A stretch of 64,000 nucleotides of DNA from Novipirellula aureliae (GTDB taxonomy: Bacteria; Planctomycetota; Planctomycetia; Pirellulales; Pirellulaceae), in assembly GCF_007860185.1 (NCBI RefSeq), contig NZ_SJPY01000008.1:1-64000 (forward strand), read 5' to 3'. The position numbers and the translations under genes are program-made. The notes beneath the pieces are model-generated. The model did not search any database. It was given only the letters and a program-made list of their open reading frames with translations, and was not told the DNA's origin. This document shows, piece after piece, positions 46,274 through 54,925 of the stretch (positions are counted from its first letter, which is position 1; each line of letters starts with the position of its first letter).

Positions 46274-46301
46274 AACGCCACACGTTAGCCTGTGTGGCGT
46301 T
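46274..46301 (+). terminator. Probable intrinsic terminator
   Basis: A perfect 10-bp stem AACGCCACAC/GTGTGGCGTT with an 8-nt loop, 7 bp after the preceding stop, followed by a T-rich CTTGTTTC. It likely ends the transcript of the membrane-protein gene. Confidence 0.65.
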
Positions 46302-46492
46302 CTTGTTTCGGATCATAACACTTGCAACTGCCCCAATGCAGGCACTACAATCAAGCGTGAGCCGAGCGAGTCGTGAGTGTTGGCATGATTGATTCTGCAA
46401 AAGGCTTGCGGAACCCCTAGAACGCGGAGAAGCTCAACGCACGATCTATGCTGCTCTGCATCTATGCAAACCCGCATAGATCGCAATTTGTT

Positions 46493-46885
46493 ATGTCGAA
46501 ACAAAAAGCACCAATCTACAATCCTGACCCTAAAATGCAACCTCCAGCGGTATTCTCGCTTTGCTTCATCATCCTTTTGACCTTCGTCGGATGCGACGCC
46601 GTTCCGGAGCACAAAACGACACTTGGCTCCCACACATTGACGAGTGTCGATGCATCAGAGGAGCCTATAGGCGGAACGTCTGGTACTAACCAGGATGATG
46701 ATACAGGAATCACAACCAATTTCTTCGAGAGCGCCAATGGGCGATACAATATCACGCTCGAAAACGAAGTCATGACGGTCAACGGCTTTAAGTACACACT
46801 CAATAAACCGGGGAGCGTGATCCGCATCGTGGACACCCAAGTCGAGTTCAATGGAGTTGCTGCATCTCCGGACACGGAATCGTGA
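46493..46885 (+). CDS. Small lipoprotein of unknown function
   Basis: From ATG 46493 (or 46535) the N-terminus is a lipoprotein signal (PPAVFSLCFIILLTFVGC) with Cys after a FVG lipobox. The mature part (~100 residues) is acidic, with a Gly/Thr/Asp-rich stretch and two short beta motifs (GRYNITLENEVMTVNGFKY, VDTQVEFNGV). No family recognised. The 3' end abuts transposase debris. Confidence 0.55.
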   Translation: MSKQKAPIYNPDPKMQPPAVFSLCFIILLTFVGCDAVPEHKTTLGSHTLTSVDASEEPIGGTSGTNQDDDTGITTNFFESANGRYNITLENEVMTVNGFKYTLNKPGSVIRIVDTQVEFNGVAASPDTES

Positions 46886-46984
46886 AATAACCAATATGAC
46901 TTTGACTTCGCGGCGATGCGACGAAGGTAGGATAAAAACCTCTGGGGGTGACCGGGAAAAGTGCCAGTCCAGAAGTGAGTACGA

Positions 46985-47305
46985 GTAGCCGAAGTTCAGG
47001 CCACTGTTCTCTTTGCGATCGGAGTAGTCCCACCCATTGGCAACCAATTGTCGATGCCATCGCATGATTGTGTCCGCTGTGAACAGAGTCTCAAACTGCT
47101 CGAGTGTTTTGCGTCCGAGGATTTTGCCTTTAACTGCCAATCGACGTCGCTGATCATCGGTCAGCAAGATTCGCTTCTTAGCAAATTTCTCTTTGAGAAC
47201 GGCATTCTCCGTGCGGAGGTACTCAATGACTTCTTGTTGTTGTCGATTGACCGAACTGGCAAGAATGATCAGCATTAACTGCCACGGCTGCAGAATGAAT
47301 TTCAT
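46985..47305 (-). pseudogene. N-terminal fragment of an integrase-type transposase
   Basis: Reads MKFILQPWQLMLIILA, VNRQQQEVIEYLRTEN, ILLTDDQRRRLAVKGK, RWHRQLVANGWDYSDR: the helical N-terminus of an rve-type planctomycete transposase whose middle relic is at 34254-34735. Homology stops near 46985-47010 and the catalytic DDE domain is absent. About 70 bp here (47045-47120) match 34645-34720 nearly exactly. Confidence 0.75.
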
Positions 47306-47617
47306 CGGCGTCTCGGTAGTCTGGAAAACCCGAAAGGCTCATTGGTGCGAAACGAAATGTAAACCAGCATTGACAAGCTCCTGAGCGATCAGCGTTTGTC
47401 GCCGTTCCGGTGAGAACGGTTGCGGGAAGACTGCCGACGCGACTAAGCACGTCAGTTCAGCTGAGGAACCTTGTTCACAGAGCTTAAAGTACCATTCTTT
47501 TTCGTGTTTTATTGTCGGCTGAGTTTATTTACGCCACCGGTTGTGCGATAATGATTTCGCGTTCCCAAATCAAACCAACTGCATTCTGACTACAACTTCA
47601 AGCAGCGATAAACCCCT
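47306..47617. other. Intergenic region upstream of the acetylesterase
   Basis: About 310 bp between the transposase fragment and the esterase gene. A minus-strand reading near 47330-47450 (ERRQTLIAQELVNAGLHF) may be an old coding scrap. No promoter elements were identified with confidence. Confidence 0.3.
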
Positions 47618-49252
47618 ATGAAATGTTTTCTTGCACTTTGCGTTTTGGTGTTCTCGACCTCGGCCGCGGCCGTCGAATTGGATTTGCCCGCCGTGTTCTC
47701 CGACCACATGGTGTTGCAGCGCGAGATGGACGTGCCGGTTTGGGGCAAAGCCGATGCAGACGCCACGGTTGAAGTTTCGTTTGCCGGGCAGGTTGTTAAA
47801 ACTCAATCCGACGAAGCGGGAAACTGGCGTCTGAAGCTCAGTCCGATGGAGGCGTCGGCCGAGTCTCGTGTCTTAACAATCAATGTCACTCAGGGTGATG
47901 ATCGGATCGAACATTCCATTGAGGATGTGCTGGTAGGAGAGGTTTGGCTCAACGGCGGGCAATCCAACATGTATCGTCCTTTCCGCATGTTGGTCGGGGA
48001 CGCCAATCAAAAAGAACATCAACCGATTGTCGATTACCTGCGCAATGAGGCAGCCACTGCCAACGATCCGTTGCTCCGCCAGTTTCGCAGCGGCCCCGAG
48101 ATGAATGCAGACGCCCCTCAATTCAAAGGTCGCGGCCATTGGTCAAAAGCGGTTGCTGGTGATGTCAACGAATTCTCTGGCACCGCGTATTTCTTTGCTC
48201 GCGAGCTGCGACGTGAACTGGATGTGCCCGTGGCGTTTCTGAGCTGCAATCTTGGCGGAACGCTTATTGAAGCATGGATGCCCCGCGAAGCATTTGAGCT
48301 CTCTTCCACTTCCCAAGAGTATTACCGTAGCCAGATCGCCAAACATCAGAACGCGGAGAGTCTCTGGGACGAAAACCAGTCGCGTGCGGACTACAAGAAT
48401 GCATTGGAAGCTTGGAAGAAAAGAAAAGCCGAAGGCAAGAACGCTGGTCGCGAACCTCGCCGACCCGTGGCACCCACCAAAGACAAAAGCGTACCCTGCA
48501 CGCTCTACAATGGCATCATTCACCCGGTGGCCACCTACGGCATCCGCGGGTTCCTTTGGTACCAAGGCGAAAGTAACTCAAATCACTTCCCCAAAGAGTA
48601 CGGTAACCGGATGGTCGCACTCATCACTAGCTGGCGCAAAGCTTGGGGCCAAGATGATTTGCACTTTCTCTGGTGTCAGCTGGCGTCCTACAAGCCTGTG
48701 AACGACCAGCCGGTTGGTGATGAAGTTGGCCAAGCGCTTGTCAAAGACGGCCAACGCTATGCGTTAAAGCTTCCCAACACCGGCATGGCAGTCCTCAACG
48801 ATATCGGCGACGCCACCGACGTACACCCCAAAAACAAATTTGATGCCGGCAAACGCCTTTCGCTGTGGGCATTAAACAAAGCGTATGGCAAAAAAGACAT
48901 CGTATTTAGCGGCCCGCTCTTCCGAGACTCCCGAATTGAAAGTGACAAAGTCATCATCACATTCGACCACGCCCACGGTGGTCTTATGACCGGTAAAAAA
49001 CATCTGATGGACCCGGTCGTTGAAACGAATGAGCCCCTCGAGCGATTCCAAATCTGTGGCGACGACAACCAATGGGTCTGGGCGAAGGCGGAAATCACCG
49101 GCCCGGATAGCGTGACCGTATGGCATCCTCAAATCAAGCAACCCACCGAAGTCCGCTATGCCTGGGCAGCCAACGCCGATCTTGCCAATCTGTACAACAA
49201 GGCGGGCCTTCCGGCTTCGATGTTCAAGACGAGCACGCGACAAGCCAAGTGA
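47618..49252 (+). CDS. Sialate O-acetylesterase-like SGNH hydrolase, secreted
   Basis: A 544-residue protein with a signal peptide ending SAAAVELDLP. Domain order follows the family: an N-terminal beta domain (FSDHMVLQREMDVPVWG), then the SGNH catalytic domain with block I GGQSNM (Ser near residue 115), GFLWYQGESN and the final VHPKNKFDAGKRLS holding the catalytic His (Asp-x-His), then a C-terminal beta domain. It removes O-acetyl groups from sialic acids or other acetylated sugars. It could act with the sialidase at 31615, but they are 15 kb apart. The start has no obvious strong ribosome site. Confidence 0.88.
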   Translation: MKCFLALCVLVFSTSAAAVELDLPAVFSDHMVLQREMDVPVWGKADADATVEVSFAGQVVKTQSDEAGNWRLKLSPMEASAESRVLTINVTQGDDRIEHSIEDVLVGEVWLNGGQSNMYRPFRMLVGDANQKEHQPIVDYLRNEAATANDPLLRQFRSGPEMNADAPQFKGRGHWSKAVAGDVNEFSGTAYFFARELRRELDVPVAFLSCNLGGTLIEAWMPREAFELSSTSQEYYRSQIAKHQNAESLWDENQSRADYKNALEAWKKRKAEGKNAGREPRRPVAPTKDKSVPCTLYNGIIHPVATYGIRGFLWYQGESNSNHFPKEYGNRMVALITSWRKAWGQDDLHFLWCQLASYKPVNDQPVGDEVGQALVKDGQRYALKLPNTGMAVLNDIGDATDVHPKNKFDAGKRLSLWALNKAYGKKDIVFSGPLFRDSRIESDKVIITFDHAHGGLMTGKKHLMDPVVETNEPLERFQICGDDNQWVWAKAEITGPDSVTVWHPQIKQPTEVRYAWAANADLANLYNKAGLPASMFKTSTRQAK

Positions 49253-49614
49253 AATTGAATCACGAATGCCACCAACATTCGACGAGTTCCGCAGCGGGGC
49301 CGTGCGTTTCAATTTCTTCTAACCCTACACCAAGACGTCTTCTGGGTTTCATTATGTGAATCGTTTCATTTTCTTGGATCCACAGAGCACCACCGCGTGT
49401 GGTCAAACAAGTCGAACGAGCATTTAGGTCGGTGAAATCTGAGGTTGGTTTGTCGTCTGCGGTCGAATTCTGGATCGAGATCGAACCAAAATTCAGCGGT
49501 GTCGATAAAATGCCGGTTCAAAATGGCCGCACCGCGCAGCAGGCATCACACCGATATCTTGAGATCAGAGTGTCGCGAGCGAGTGAGAGTGGAACGAGCT
49601 GTCACGATGCTGAC
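49253..49614. other. Transposon-derived intergenic DNA
   Basis: Near 49397-49450 the plus strand reads VERAFRSVKSEVGL, which resembles the C-terminal block of IS1634/IS4-type transposases (AFR.LK..LGL), after which similarity is lost. The rest holds nothing recognised. Confidence 0.4.
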
Positions 49615-49856
49615 TCAAGCAGCCAGTCGAAAATATGACTTTAGATGCCCGCCCAGACGGTCTCTACAAACCACTTCCTCCTTACGGAACTTCACAGTCG
49701 CCACCGGATCGCCTTCACGCACCGGAGGCAAATGATCCCGGGCACTGTGACAACGTTCGGTGCTGTACCAGATGGCGGTTTCTTTCAATACGTGATCAAG
49801 GTGTGCGTCGGTCACGATGCAGAACGCATTGAGCACTTCGTGTTTAATCGTCTGAC
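49615..49856 (-). pseudogene. C-terminal fragment of an integrase-type transposase
   Basis: Reads QTIKHEVLNAF, WYSTERCHSARDHLPPVREG and RLGGHLKSYFRLAA, the end of an rve-type transposase of the family also seen at 31190-31352. The DDE core is absent. The upstream portion (49683-49856) is duplicated at 53689-53862, up to the REP array. Confidence 0.7.
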
Positions 49857-49942
49857 AGATGGAAAGGTGTCAGGACTCTTTAGACAGATGGAAAGGTGTC
49901 AGGACTCTTTACCAGCGGTTTGATTGGTATTATTCTATTGAC
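49855..49942. repeat. REP-like array upstream of RAYT copy 1
   Basis: Two direct units of GATGGAAAGGTGTCAGGACT, the second followed by TTTACCAGCGGTTTGATTG. The core AAGGTGTCAGGACTC is the reverse complement of the units downstream of the RAYT genes, so each RAYT is bracketed by oppositely oriented REP units. Confidence 0.85.
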
Positions 49943-50650
49943 ATGCCCCGGCCTAAACGTGCTGACGAGAAAGATGCGATTTACCATGCCTTGAATCGAG
50001 GCAATGGCCGGTCGACGATTTTTAAGAAGGATGCAGATTACGAGGCTTTTGAAAACATCCTCGCCGAAGGTCTGACGCGGTCCTCCTGTCGCATTCTTTC
50101 CTATCAACTAATGCCCAATCATTGGCACTTTGTACTTCAACCCACTGTAGATGGCGGAATGAGCGACTTCTTGCGTTGGGTTAGCCTGACGCATACGATG
50201 CGTTATCATGCCCATTACAAAACCGCAGGGGAGGGACATGTTTATCAAGGCCGATTCAAAAGTTTTCCGGTTCAGGATGACGGTCACTTCCTGGTTTTGT
50301 GCCGATACGTTGAGCGTAACGCGAAACGCGCCAAACTAGTGAAGGATGCCGAAGATTGGCGTTGGGGTTCGTTGTATCGCTGGAGTCGATCAAGTGAACC
50401 GTTGCCTCGATTGTTAACTCCGTGGCCGATTCCACGCGAAGCGAATTGGATTCGACGGGTCAATGAGCCTCTTGATGAAAAAGAAATCGATTCAATCCGT
50501 TGGTCGATCCGGCGCGGTAGTCCGCTTGGGGAACCAGGATGGGTGGAGTCAATCGCACGTCGCTTGGACCTTGAATCAACCTTACGCCCTCGGGGACGCC
50601 CGAAGAAAAAGCTACCAAACGAGTCTCGATTGCTAAGAAATGAGTCCTGA
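49943..50650 (+). CDS. RAYT (REP-associated Y1 transposase), copy 1
   Basis: A 235-residue IS200-like single-strand transposase from ATG 49943 (MPRPKRADEKD). Key motifs: the HUH pair in MPNHWHFVLQP and the catalytic Tyr in CRYVERNAKRAKLV. Also visible are HVYQGRFKSF and a basic tail (RPRGRPKKKLP). RAYTs cut and paste REP sequences that border them, and here oppositely oriented repeats lie on both sides. An upstream in-frame extension would translate the REP units and is unlikely. Copies 2 and 3 differ at only a few positions. Confidence 0.9.
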   Translation: MPRPKRADEKDAIYHALNRGNGRSTIFKKDADYEAFENILAEGLTRSSCRILSYQLMPNHWHFVLQPTVDGGMSDFLRWVSLTHTMRYHAHYKTAGEGHVYQGRFKSFPVQDDGHFLVLCRYVERNAKRAKLVKDAEDWRWGSLYRWSRSSEPLPRLLTPWPIPREANWIRRVNEPLDEKEIDSIRWSIRRGSPLGEPGWVESIARRLDLESTLRPRGRPKKKLPNESRLLRNES

Positions 50651-50704
50651 CACCTTTATCTTCACGATTGCCAAGAAATGAGTCCTGACACCTTTATCTT
50701 CACC
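50640..50704. repeat. REP-like array between RAYT copies 1 and 2
   Basis: Two direct units of AATGAGTCCTGACACCTTTA separated by CACGATTGCCAAG. The first unit contains the stop codon of RAYT copy 1. Confidence 0.85.
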
Positions 50705-51234
50705 ATTGGCACTTTGTACTTCAACCCACTGTAGATGGCGGAATGAGCGACTTCTTGCGTTGGGTTAGCCTGACGCATACGATGCGTTATCATGCCCATT
50801 ACAAAACCGCAGGGGAGGGACATGTTTATCAAGGCCGATTCAAAAGTTTTTCGGTTCAGGATGACGATCACTTCCTGGTTTTGTGCCGATACGTTGAGCG
50901 TAACGCGAAACGCGCCAAACTAGTGAAGGATGCCGAAGATTGGCGTTGGGGTTCGTTGTATCGCTGGAGTCGATCAAGTGAACCGTTGCCTCGATTGTTA
51001 ACTCCGTGGCCGATTCCACGCGAAGCGAATTGGATTCGACGGGTCAATGAGCCTCTTGATGAAAAAGAAATCGATTCAATCCGTTGGTCGATCCGGCGCG
51101 GTAGTCCGCTTGGGGAACCAGGATGGGTGGAGTCAATCGCACGTCGCTTGGACCTTGAGTCAACCTTACGCCCTCGGGGACGCCCGAAGAAAAAGCTACC
51201 AAACGAGTCTCGATTGCTAAGAAATGAGTCCTGA
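50704..51234 (+). pseudogene. RAYT copy 2, missing its N-terminus
   Basis: Starts abruptly at the HWHFVLQP codons right after a REP unit, so the first ~58 residues are lost; the catalytic Tyr region and the C-terminus are intact and almost identical to copy 1. An internal ATG at 50743 gives 163 residues lacking the HUH motif, so it should be inactive. The junction at REP sequence suggests REP-mediated recombination or RAYT action. Confidence 0.85.
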
Positions 51235-51349
51235 CACCTTTATCTTCACGATTGCCAAGAAATGAGTCCTGACACCTTTATCTTCCACAAGAAATGAGTC
51301 CTGACACCTTTATCTTCTCAAGAAATGAGTCCTGACACCTTTATCTTCC
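51221..51349. repeat. REP-like array, four units, abutting truncated IS21
   Basis: Four direct units of AATGAGTCCTGACACCTTTA (starting about 51223, 51260, 51293 and 51324). The last runs straight into the truncated istB gene, replacing its 3' end. Confidence 0.85.
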
Positions 51350-53520
51350 ACGAAAATGCCAAGTTGCTCGTCAACAGCACACTGCCTCGCTCGTAGCGCT
51401 CGGCCAGTAACGTAAACAACACTTCCATCTCTTCTCGACTCTGCTGCACGTAGCCCAGGTCGTCGATGATGAGTCCCTCGAATGATGACAGTTGTTTGAT
51501 CAACTTCGGAAGTCGCAAGTCCCGCTTGGCCATCAACAGTTGCTGCACCAACAAGCTGCAAGTCGTGAACAACATGCTCCGGCCTTGCAGCACGAGTTGC
51601 TCGGCCAGCGCGCACAAGGCATGGCTCTTTCCCGAACCGGGTTTGCCAAACAGCAGGATGTTCTCCCGGCGGTTTAGAAACGTCCCGTCGCGAAGTGTCT
51701 CCAGTTGGCGACGCACATTCATCGGCAAGCGATCGAATTGAAACGATTGCCAACTCTTGCCCAGCGGAAGACTCGAACGAGTCATCAGCCGTTTGATCCG
51801 TCCTTCGCGGCGTGTCTCGCACTCCAGCGTCGTCAACTCCAAAAGATAATCTAAGTGACTCAAGTTCTCCGCTTCGGCTCGCGTCGCCGCTGCCACGAAT
51901 TGATCCCGGAACGTCGGCATCCGAAGTTCGCGGAACTGCGTCGTCAATGTTTCGATCTTGCCGGATTTGGCTGCTACCCGAGAGGCCGCCGTCGTCTTGC
52001 GGCGTGTCTTGGTGGTCGTCGTAGTCATCGTTAGAACCTTCCTTGTCAAACGTGTAAAGTAAACAATCAAAGTCACTAAGGCACGGCGGCTCGACATCAA
52101 TGTCGGTAACCGCCGGAAGTGAATTGGCATCGGCAACCGATTGACGCAGCTGATCCAGATCGATCGCTTCACCGGAGGCCATACGAACCCGCAGTCCATC
52201 CTCGACAGCTTGCTGACTTTCGTCGGCAGCAAGCTTCAGGATTTGCAGATAGAGTTTGTCGGCGACCTTGTCGCTGTGGTTGGACCTGAGCATGTCGTAG
52301 GCGAAGCGAAACTGGCTGCTCGGGAACATCTCTTCGCGGTAACGGTAATCGGCAAAGGCACCAGGTTTTCGGACGAGCGAATCAATGACATGTCGATAGT
52401 TGATACTGGCCGCCTTTTTGCCGACAAGCCGCTGCATTGTTTGGATCAATCGGCCTTGATGGGTGACGGTGATTGTTTCCGCGCTGATTCGCACATCGAC
52501 CTTGCCACCGATCAAACGACTGGGGACCGAATAGGTGTTGGCACGAACGGTGATCGTACTACTTTTACTTACGCGAATGCCTCCGAGGCAGTCATCTGTG
52601 TCTAACCGTTCGACGGGTAATCGACTCAGTACCTCACGTTCTTGCGTAAACCTAGCTTGACGATTTGCGTTGGCTCGTTCGATGATGCTTTGAACGAATC
52701 TCATGTAATCTTCGCGGTCTGCAAAGTCACGGCTACCACGCAGCAATAAACCTTGGTCAATTCGATCTTTAAGATGCCCATTCTGCGATTCGACATCGCC
52801 GTTTTCGTTAGCACAGCGTGCGTTGGTTCGTTGGGCTGTGCAACCGTAGTGATCCATCAATGCTGCGTACCGCTTGGTAAGTGTCGTCCGATCCGAGTGG
52901 TTACGAACTGCCGCACTAAGAGAGTCGGTGCGATGTTGCTGTGGTACACCGCCAAACTTCGCAAACGCATTTTGAATACCTTCGCTTAGTGCTTCAAAGG
53001 ATTCGGAAAAACAGAGCGACACCGATTCGAAGTTGCTGTAGGTCAGGACACAGTGAAAGAGGCTGTGATTGAATTGGGATCCCGCGATCTTGACCCCTAG
53101 TTCATTGCAGACAGTAAAATCGCTGGCAGCGAATCTGCCGGGATGATGATCCTGGGGAAAGAATACCGTTTTGTTTGGCCCATGCAGAGACCGCCACGCT
53201 GCGACGCGACGTTCAAATGTTCGGCGCGTGGAGTCAGGAAACTCGGCGGGATGCATTCGCTGTAGATCGTCGAAGAGCGTTTTTGCCTTGAGTCGTGGTT
53301 CGGCTTGGAGCGTTCGCTCGATATCGGGCCAGACTTCGGCAAAGGGATCAATGCGAGTTCGGTAGTTGCGGTCGCTTTTACGCTCGGAGGGAAGTCGCTC
53401 GTCATCACGGTAAGACCGCGCAGTTTTATTATCCATCGAAGCCATCCTGGCAGAAGCGGCGAGTGACTTGCCAACAGCTAGCCATCGCCTAAGTTCAAGA
53501 ACTTGTCCATCCGTGGTCAT
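51310..53520 (-). CDS. istA: istA, IS21 transposase, with read-through over istB
   Basis: From ATG 53520 (AGGAG 8 bp upstream) the protein has the IS21 helix-turn-helix region, the DDE core (ASDFTVCNELG, GVPQQHRTDSLSAAV, CANENGDVESQNGHLKDRI) and the beta domain (VRANTYSVPSRLIGG). A normal IstA would end near residue 495, at the istB start, but no stop occurs and the frame stays open for ~240 more low-complexity residues across istB. The catalytic part looks intact. Confidence 0.82.
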   Translation of the reverse strand: MTTDGQVLELRRWLAVGKSLAASARMASMDNKTARSYRDDERLPSERKSDRNYRTRIDPFAEVWPDIERTLQAEPRLKAKTLFDDLQRMHPAEFPDSTRRTFERRVAAWRSLHGPNKTVFFPQDHHPGRFAASDFTVCNELGVKIAGSQFNHSLFHCVLTYSNFESVSLCFSESFEALSEGIQNAFAKFGGVPQQHRTDSLSAAVRNHSDRTTLTKRYAALMDHYGCTAQRTNARCANENGDVESQNGHLKDRIDQGLLLRGSRDFADREDYMRFVQSIIERANANRQARFTQEREVLSRLPVERLDTDDCLGGIRVSKSSTITVRANTYSVPSRLIGGKVDVRISAETITVTHQGRLIQTMQRLVGKKAASINYRHVIDSLVRKPGAFADYRYREEMFPSSQFRFAYDMLRSNHSDKVADKLYLQILKLAADESQQAVEDGLRVRMASGEAIDLDQLRQSVADANSLPAVTDIDVEPPCLSDFDCLLYTFDKEGSNDDYDDHQDTPQDDGGLSGSSQIRQDRNIDDAVPRTSDADVPGSIRGSGDASRSGELESLRLSFGVDDAGVRDTPRRTDQTADDSFESSAGQELAIVSIRSLADECASPTGDTSRRDVSKPPGEHPAVWQTRFGKEPCLVRAGRATRAARPEHVVHDLQLVGAATVDGQAGLATSEVDQTTVIIRGTHHRRPGLRAAESRRDGSVVYVTGRALRARQCAVDEQLGIFVEDKGVRTHFLRR
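51318..52028 (-). pseudogene. istB: istB, IS21 helper ATPase, C-terminally truncated
   Basis: From ATG 52028 (preceded by AAGGAAGG) the protein shows the IstB AAA+ features: Walker A LLFGKPGSGKSHAL, Walker B LIIDDLGYV and the sensor LLTSNLAFS. The normal ~50-60 C-terminal residues after the sensor are missing, replaced by ten residues read from a REP unit. Loss of the final helical part probably abolishes transposition assistance. Confidence 0.82.
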
Positions 53521-53688
53521 CGCGGTCTCCTGAAAAGGGGTGAACCGAGATGATGCTATTGAATTGCCCAACAAGGGAATTCTAATTGTCGCTGATTCGG
53601 GAAACGCTCCGTCGTGAAACACGCCGCCAGATCAGCTCAACAGGGGAATTCTAATTGTCGCCGGGAGGGAAAACTAATTGTCGCTAGA
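51345..53688 (-). mobile_element. IS21-family element, right end truncated
   Basis: Contains istA and istB in the usual order on the minus strand. At the istA side (53575-53688) there are three terminal repeats with CTAATTGTCGC (GGGAATTCTAATTGTCGC twice, then AACTAATTGTCGC), typical of the multiple end repeats of IS21. The istB side lacks an end and is fused to a REP unit. The sequence outside the left end (from about 53689) duplicates 49683 onward. Confidence 0.85.
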
Positions 53689-53862
53689 CACGGAACTTCA
53701 CAGTCGCCACCGGATCGCCTTCACGCACCGGAGGCAAATGATCCCGGGCACTGTGACAACGTTCGGTGCTGTACCAGATGGCGGTTTCTTTCAATACGTG
53801 ATCAAGGTGTGCGTCGGTCACGATGCAGAACGCATTGAGCACTTCGTGTTTAATCGTCTGAC
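53689..53862 (-). pseudogene. Duplicated integrase C-terminal fragment
   Basis: Near-identical copy of 49683-49856 located just outside the IS21 left end. Together with the following REP array and RAYT copy 3 it shows a segmental duplication around the IS. Confidence 0.8.
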
Positions 53863-54043
53863 AGATGGAAAGGTGTCAGGACTCTTTAGACAGATGGAAA
53901 GGTGTCAGGACTCTTTACCAGCGGTTTGACAGATGGAAAGGTGTCAGGACTCTTTACCAGCGGTTTGATTGGTATTATTCTATTGCAGATGGAAAGGTGT
54001 CAGGACTCTTTACCAGCGGTTTGATTGGTATTATTCTATTGAC
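53861..54043. repeat. Expanded REP-like array, four units
   Basis: Four direct units of GATGGAAAGGTGTCAGGACT (about 53866, 53894, 53932 and 53989). The last two carry the longer spacer CCAGCGGTTTGATTGGTATT that leads into the RAYT start. The corresponding array at copy 1 has only two units, so the array has grown or shrunk. Confidence 0.85.
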
Positions 54044-54751
54044 ATGCCCCGGCCTAAACGTGCTGACGAGAAAGATGCGATTTACCATGCCTTGAATCGA
54101 GGCAATGGCCGGTCGACGATTTTTAAGAAGGATGCAGATTACGAGGCTTTTGAAAACATCCTCGCCGAAGGTCTGACGCGGTCCTCCTGTCGCATTCTTT
54201 CCTATCAACTAATGCCCAATCATTGGCACTTTGTACTTCAACCCACTGTAGATGGCGGAATGAGCGACTTCTTGCGTTGGGTTAGCCTGACGCATACGAT
54301 GCGTTATCATGCCCATTACAAAACCGCAGGGGAGGGACATGTTTATCAAGGCCGATTCAAAAGTTTTCCGGTTCAGGATGACGATCACTTCCTGGTTTTG
54401 TGCCGATACGTTGAGCGTAACGCGAAACGCGCCAAACTAGTGAAGGATGCCGAAGATTGGCGTTGGGGTTCGTTGTATCGCTGGAGTCGATCAAGTGAAC
54501 CGTTGCCTCGATTGTTAACTCCGTGGCCGATTCCACGCGAAGCGAATTGGATTCGACGGGTCAATGAGCCTCTTGATGAAAAAGAAATCGATTCAATCCG
54601 TTGGTCGATCCGGCGCGGTAGTCCGCTTGGGGAACCAGGATGGGTGGAGTCAATCGCACGTCGCTTGGACCTTGAGTCAACCTTACGCCCTCGGGGACGC
54701 CCGAAGAAAAAGCTACCAAACGAGTCTCGATTGCCAAGAAATGAGTCCTGA
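54044..54751 (+). CDS. RAYT (REP-associated Y1 transposase), copy 3
   Basis: Full-length 235-residue copy from ATG 54044, with HWH and the catalytic Tyr (CRYVERN) intact. It differs from copy 1 at a few positions (for example QDDDHF instead of QDDGHF). Near identity of the copies indicates recent duplication. It is bordered upstream by four and downstream by five oppositely oriented REP units. Confidence 0.9.
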   Translation: MPRPKRADEKDAIYHALNRGNGRSTIFKKDADYEAFENILAEGLTRSSCRILSYQLMPNHWHFVLQPTVDGGMSDFLRWVSLTHTMRYHAHYKTAGEGHVYQGRFKSFPVQDDDHFLVLCRYVERNAKRAKLVKDAEDWRWGSLYRWSRSSEPLPRLLTPWPIPREANWIRRVNEPLDEKEIDSIRWSIRRGSPLGEPGWVESIARRLDLESTLRPRGRPKKKLPNESRLPRNES

Positions 54752-54922
54752 CACCTTTATCTTCCTCGATTGCCAAGAAATGAGTCCTGACACCTTTATC
54801 TTCCTTTATCTTCCGATTGCTAAGAAATGAGTCCTGACACCTTTATCTTCACGATTGCCAAGAAATGAGTCCTGACACCTTTATCTTCACCAAGAAATGA
54901 GTCCTGACACCTTTATCTTCAC
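54736..54922. repeat. REP-like array, five units
   Basis: Five direct units of AATGAGTCCTGACACCTTTA at about 54739, 54779, 54826, 54865 and 54896, with short variable spacers including a CCTTTATCTTC slippage near 54800. It ends beside the interrupted palindrome A. Confidence 0.85.
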
Positions 54923-54925
54923 ATG

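Noticed and set aside
49859-49942. N-terminal extension of RAYT copy 1
   Set aside because: The extension only translates REP units (MERCQDSLDRWKG repeats); ATG 49943 matches the start shared with copy 3.
54736-54922. CRISPR-like array of ~25-bp direct repeats
   Set aside because: Spacers are short, unequal and nearly identical to each other, no cas genes are present, and the units match those around RAYT genes. They are REP units.
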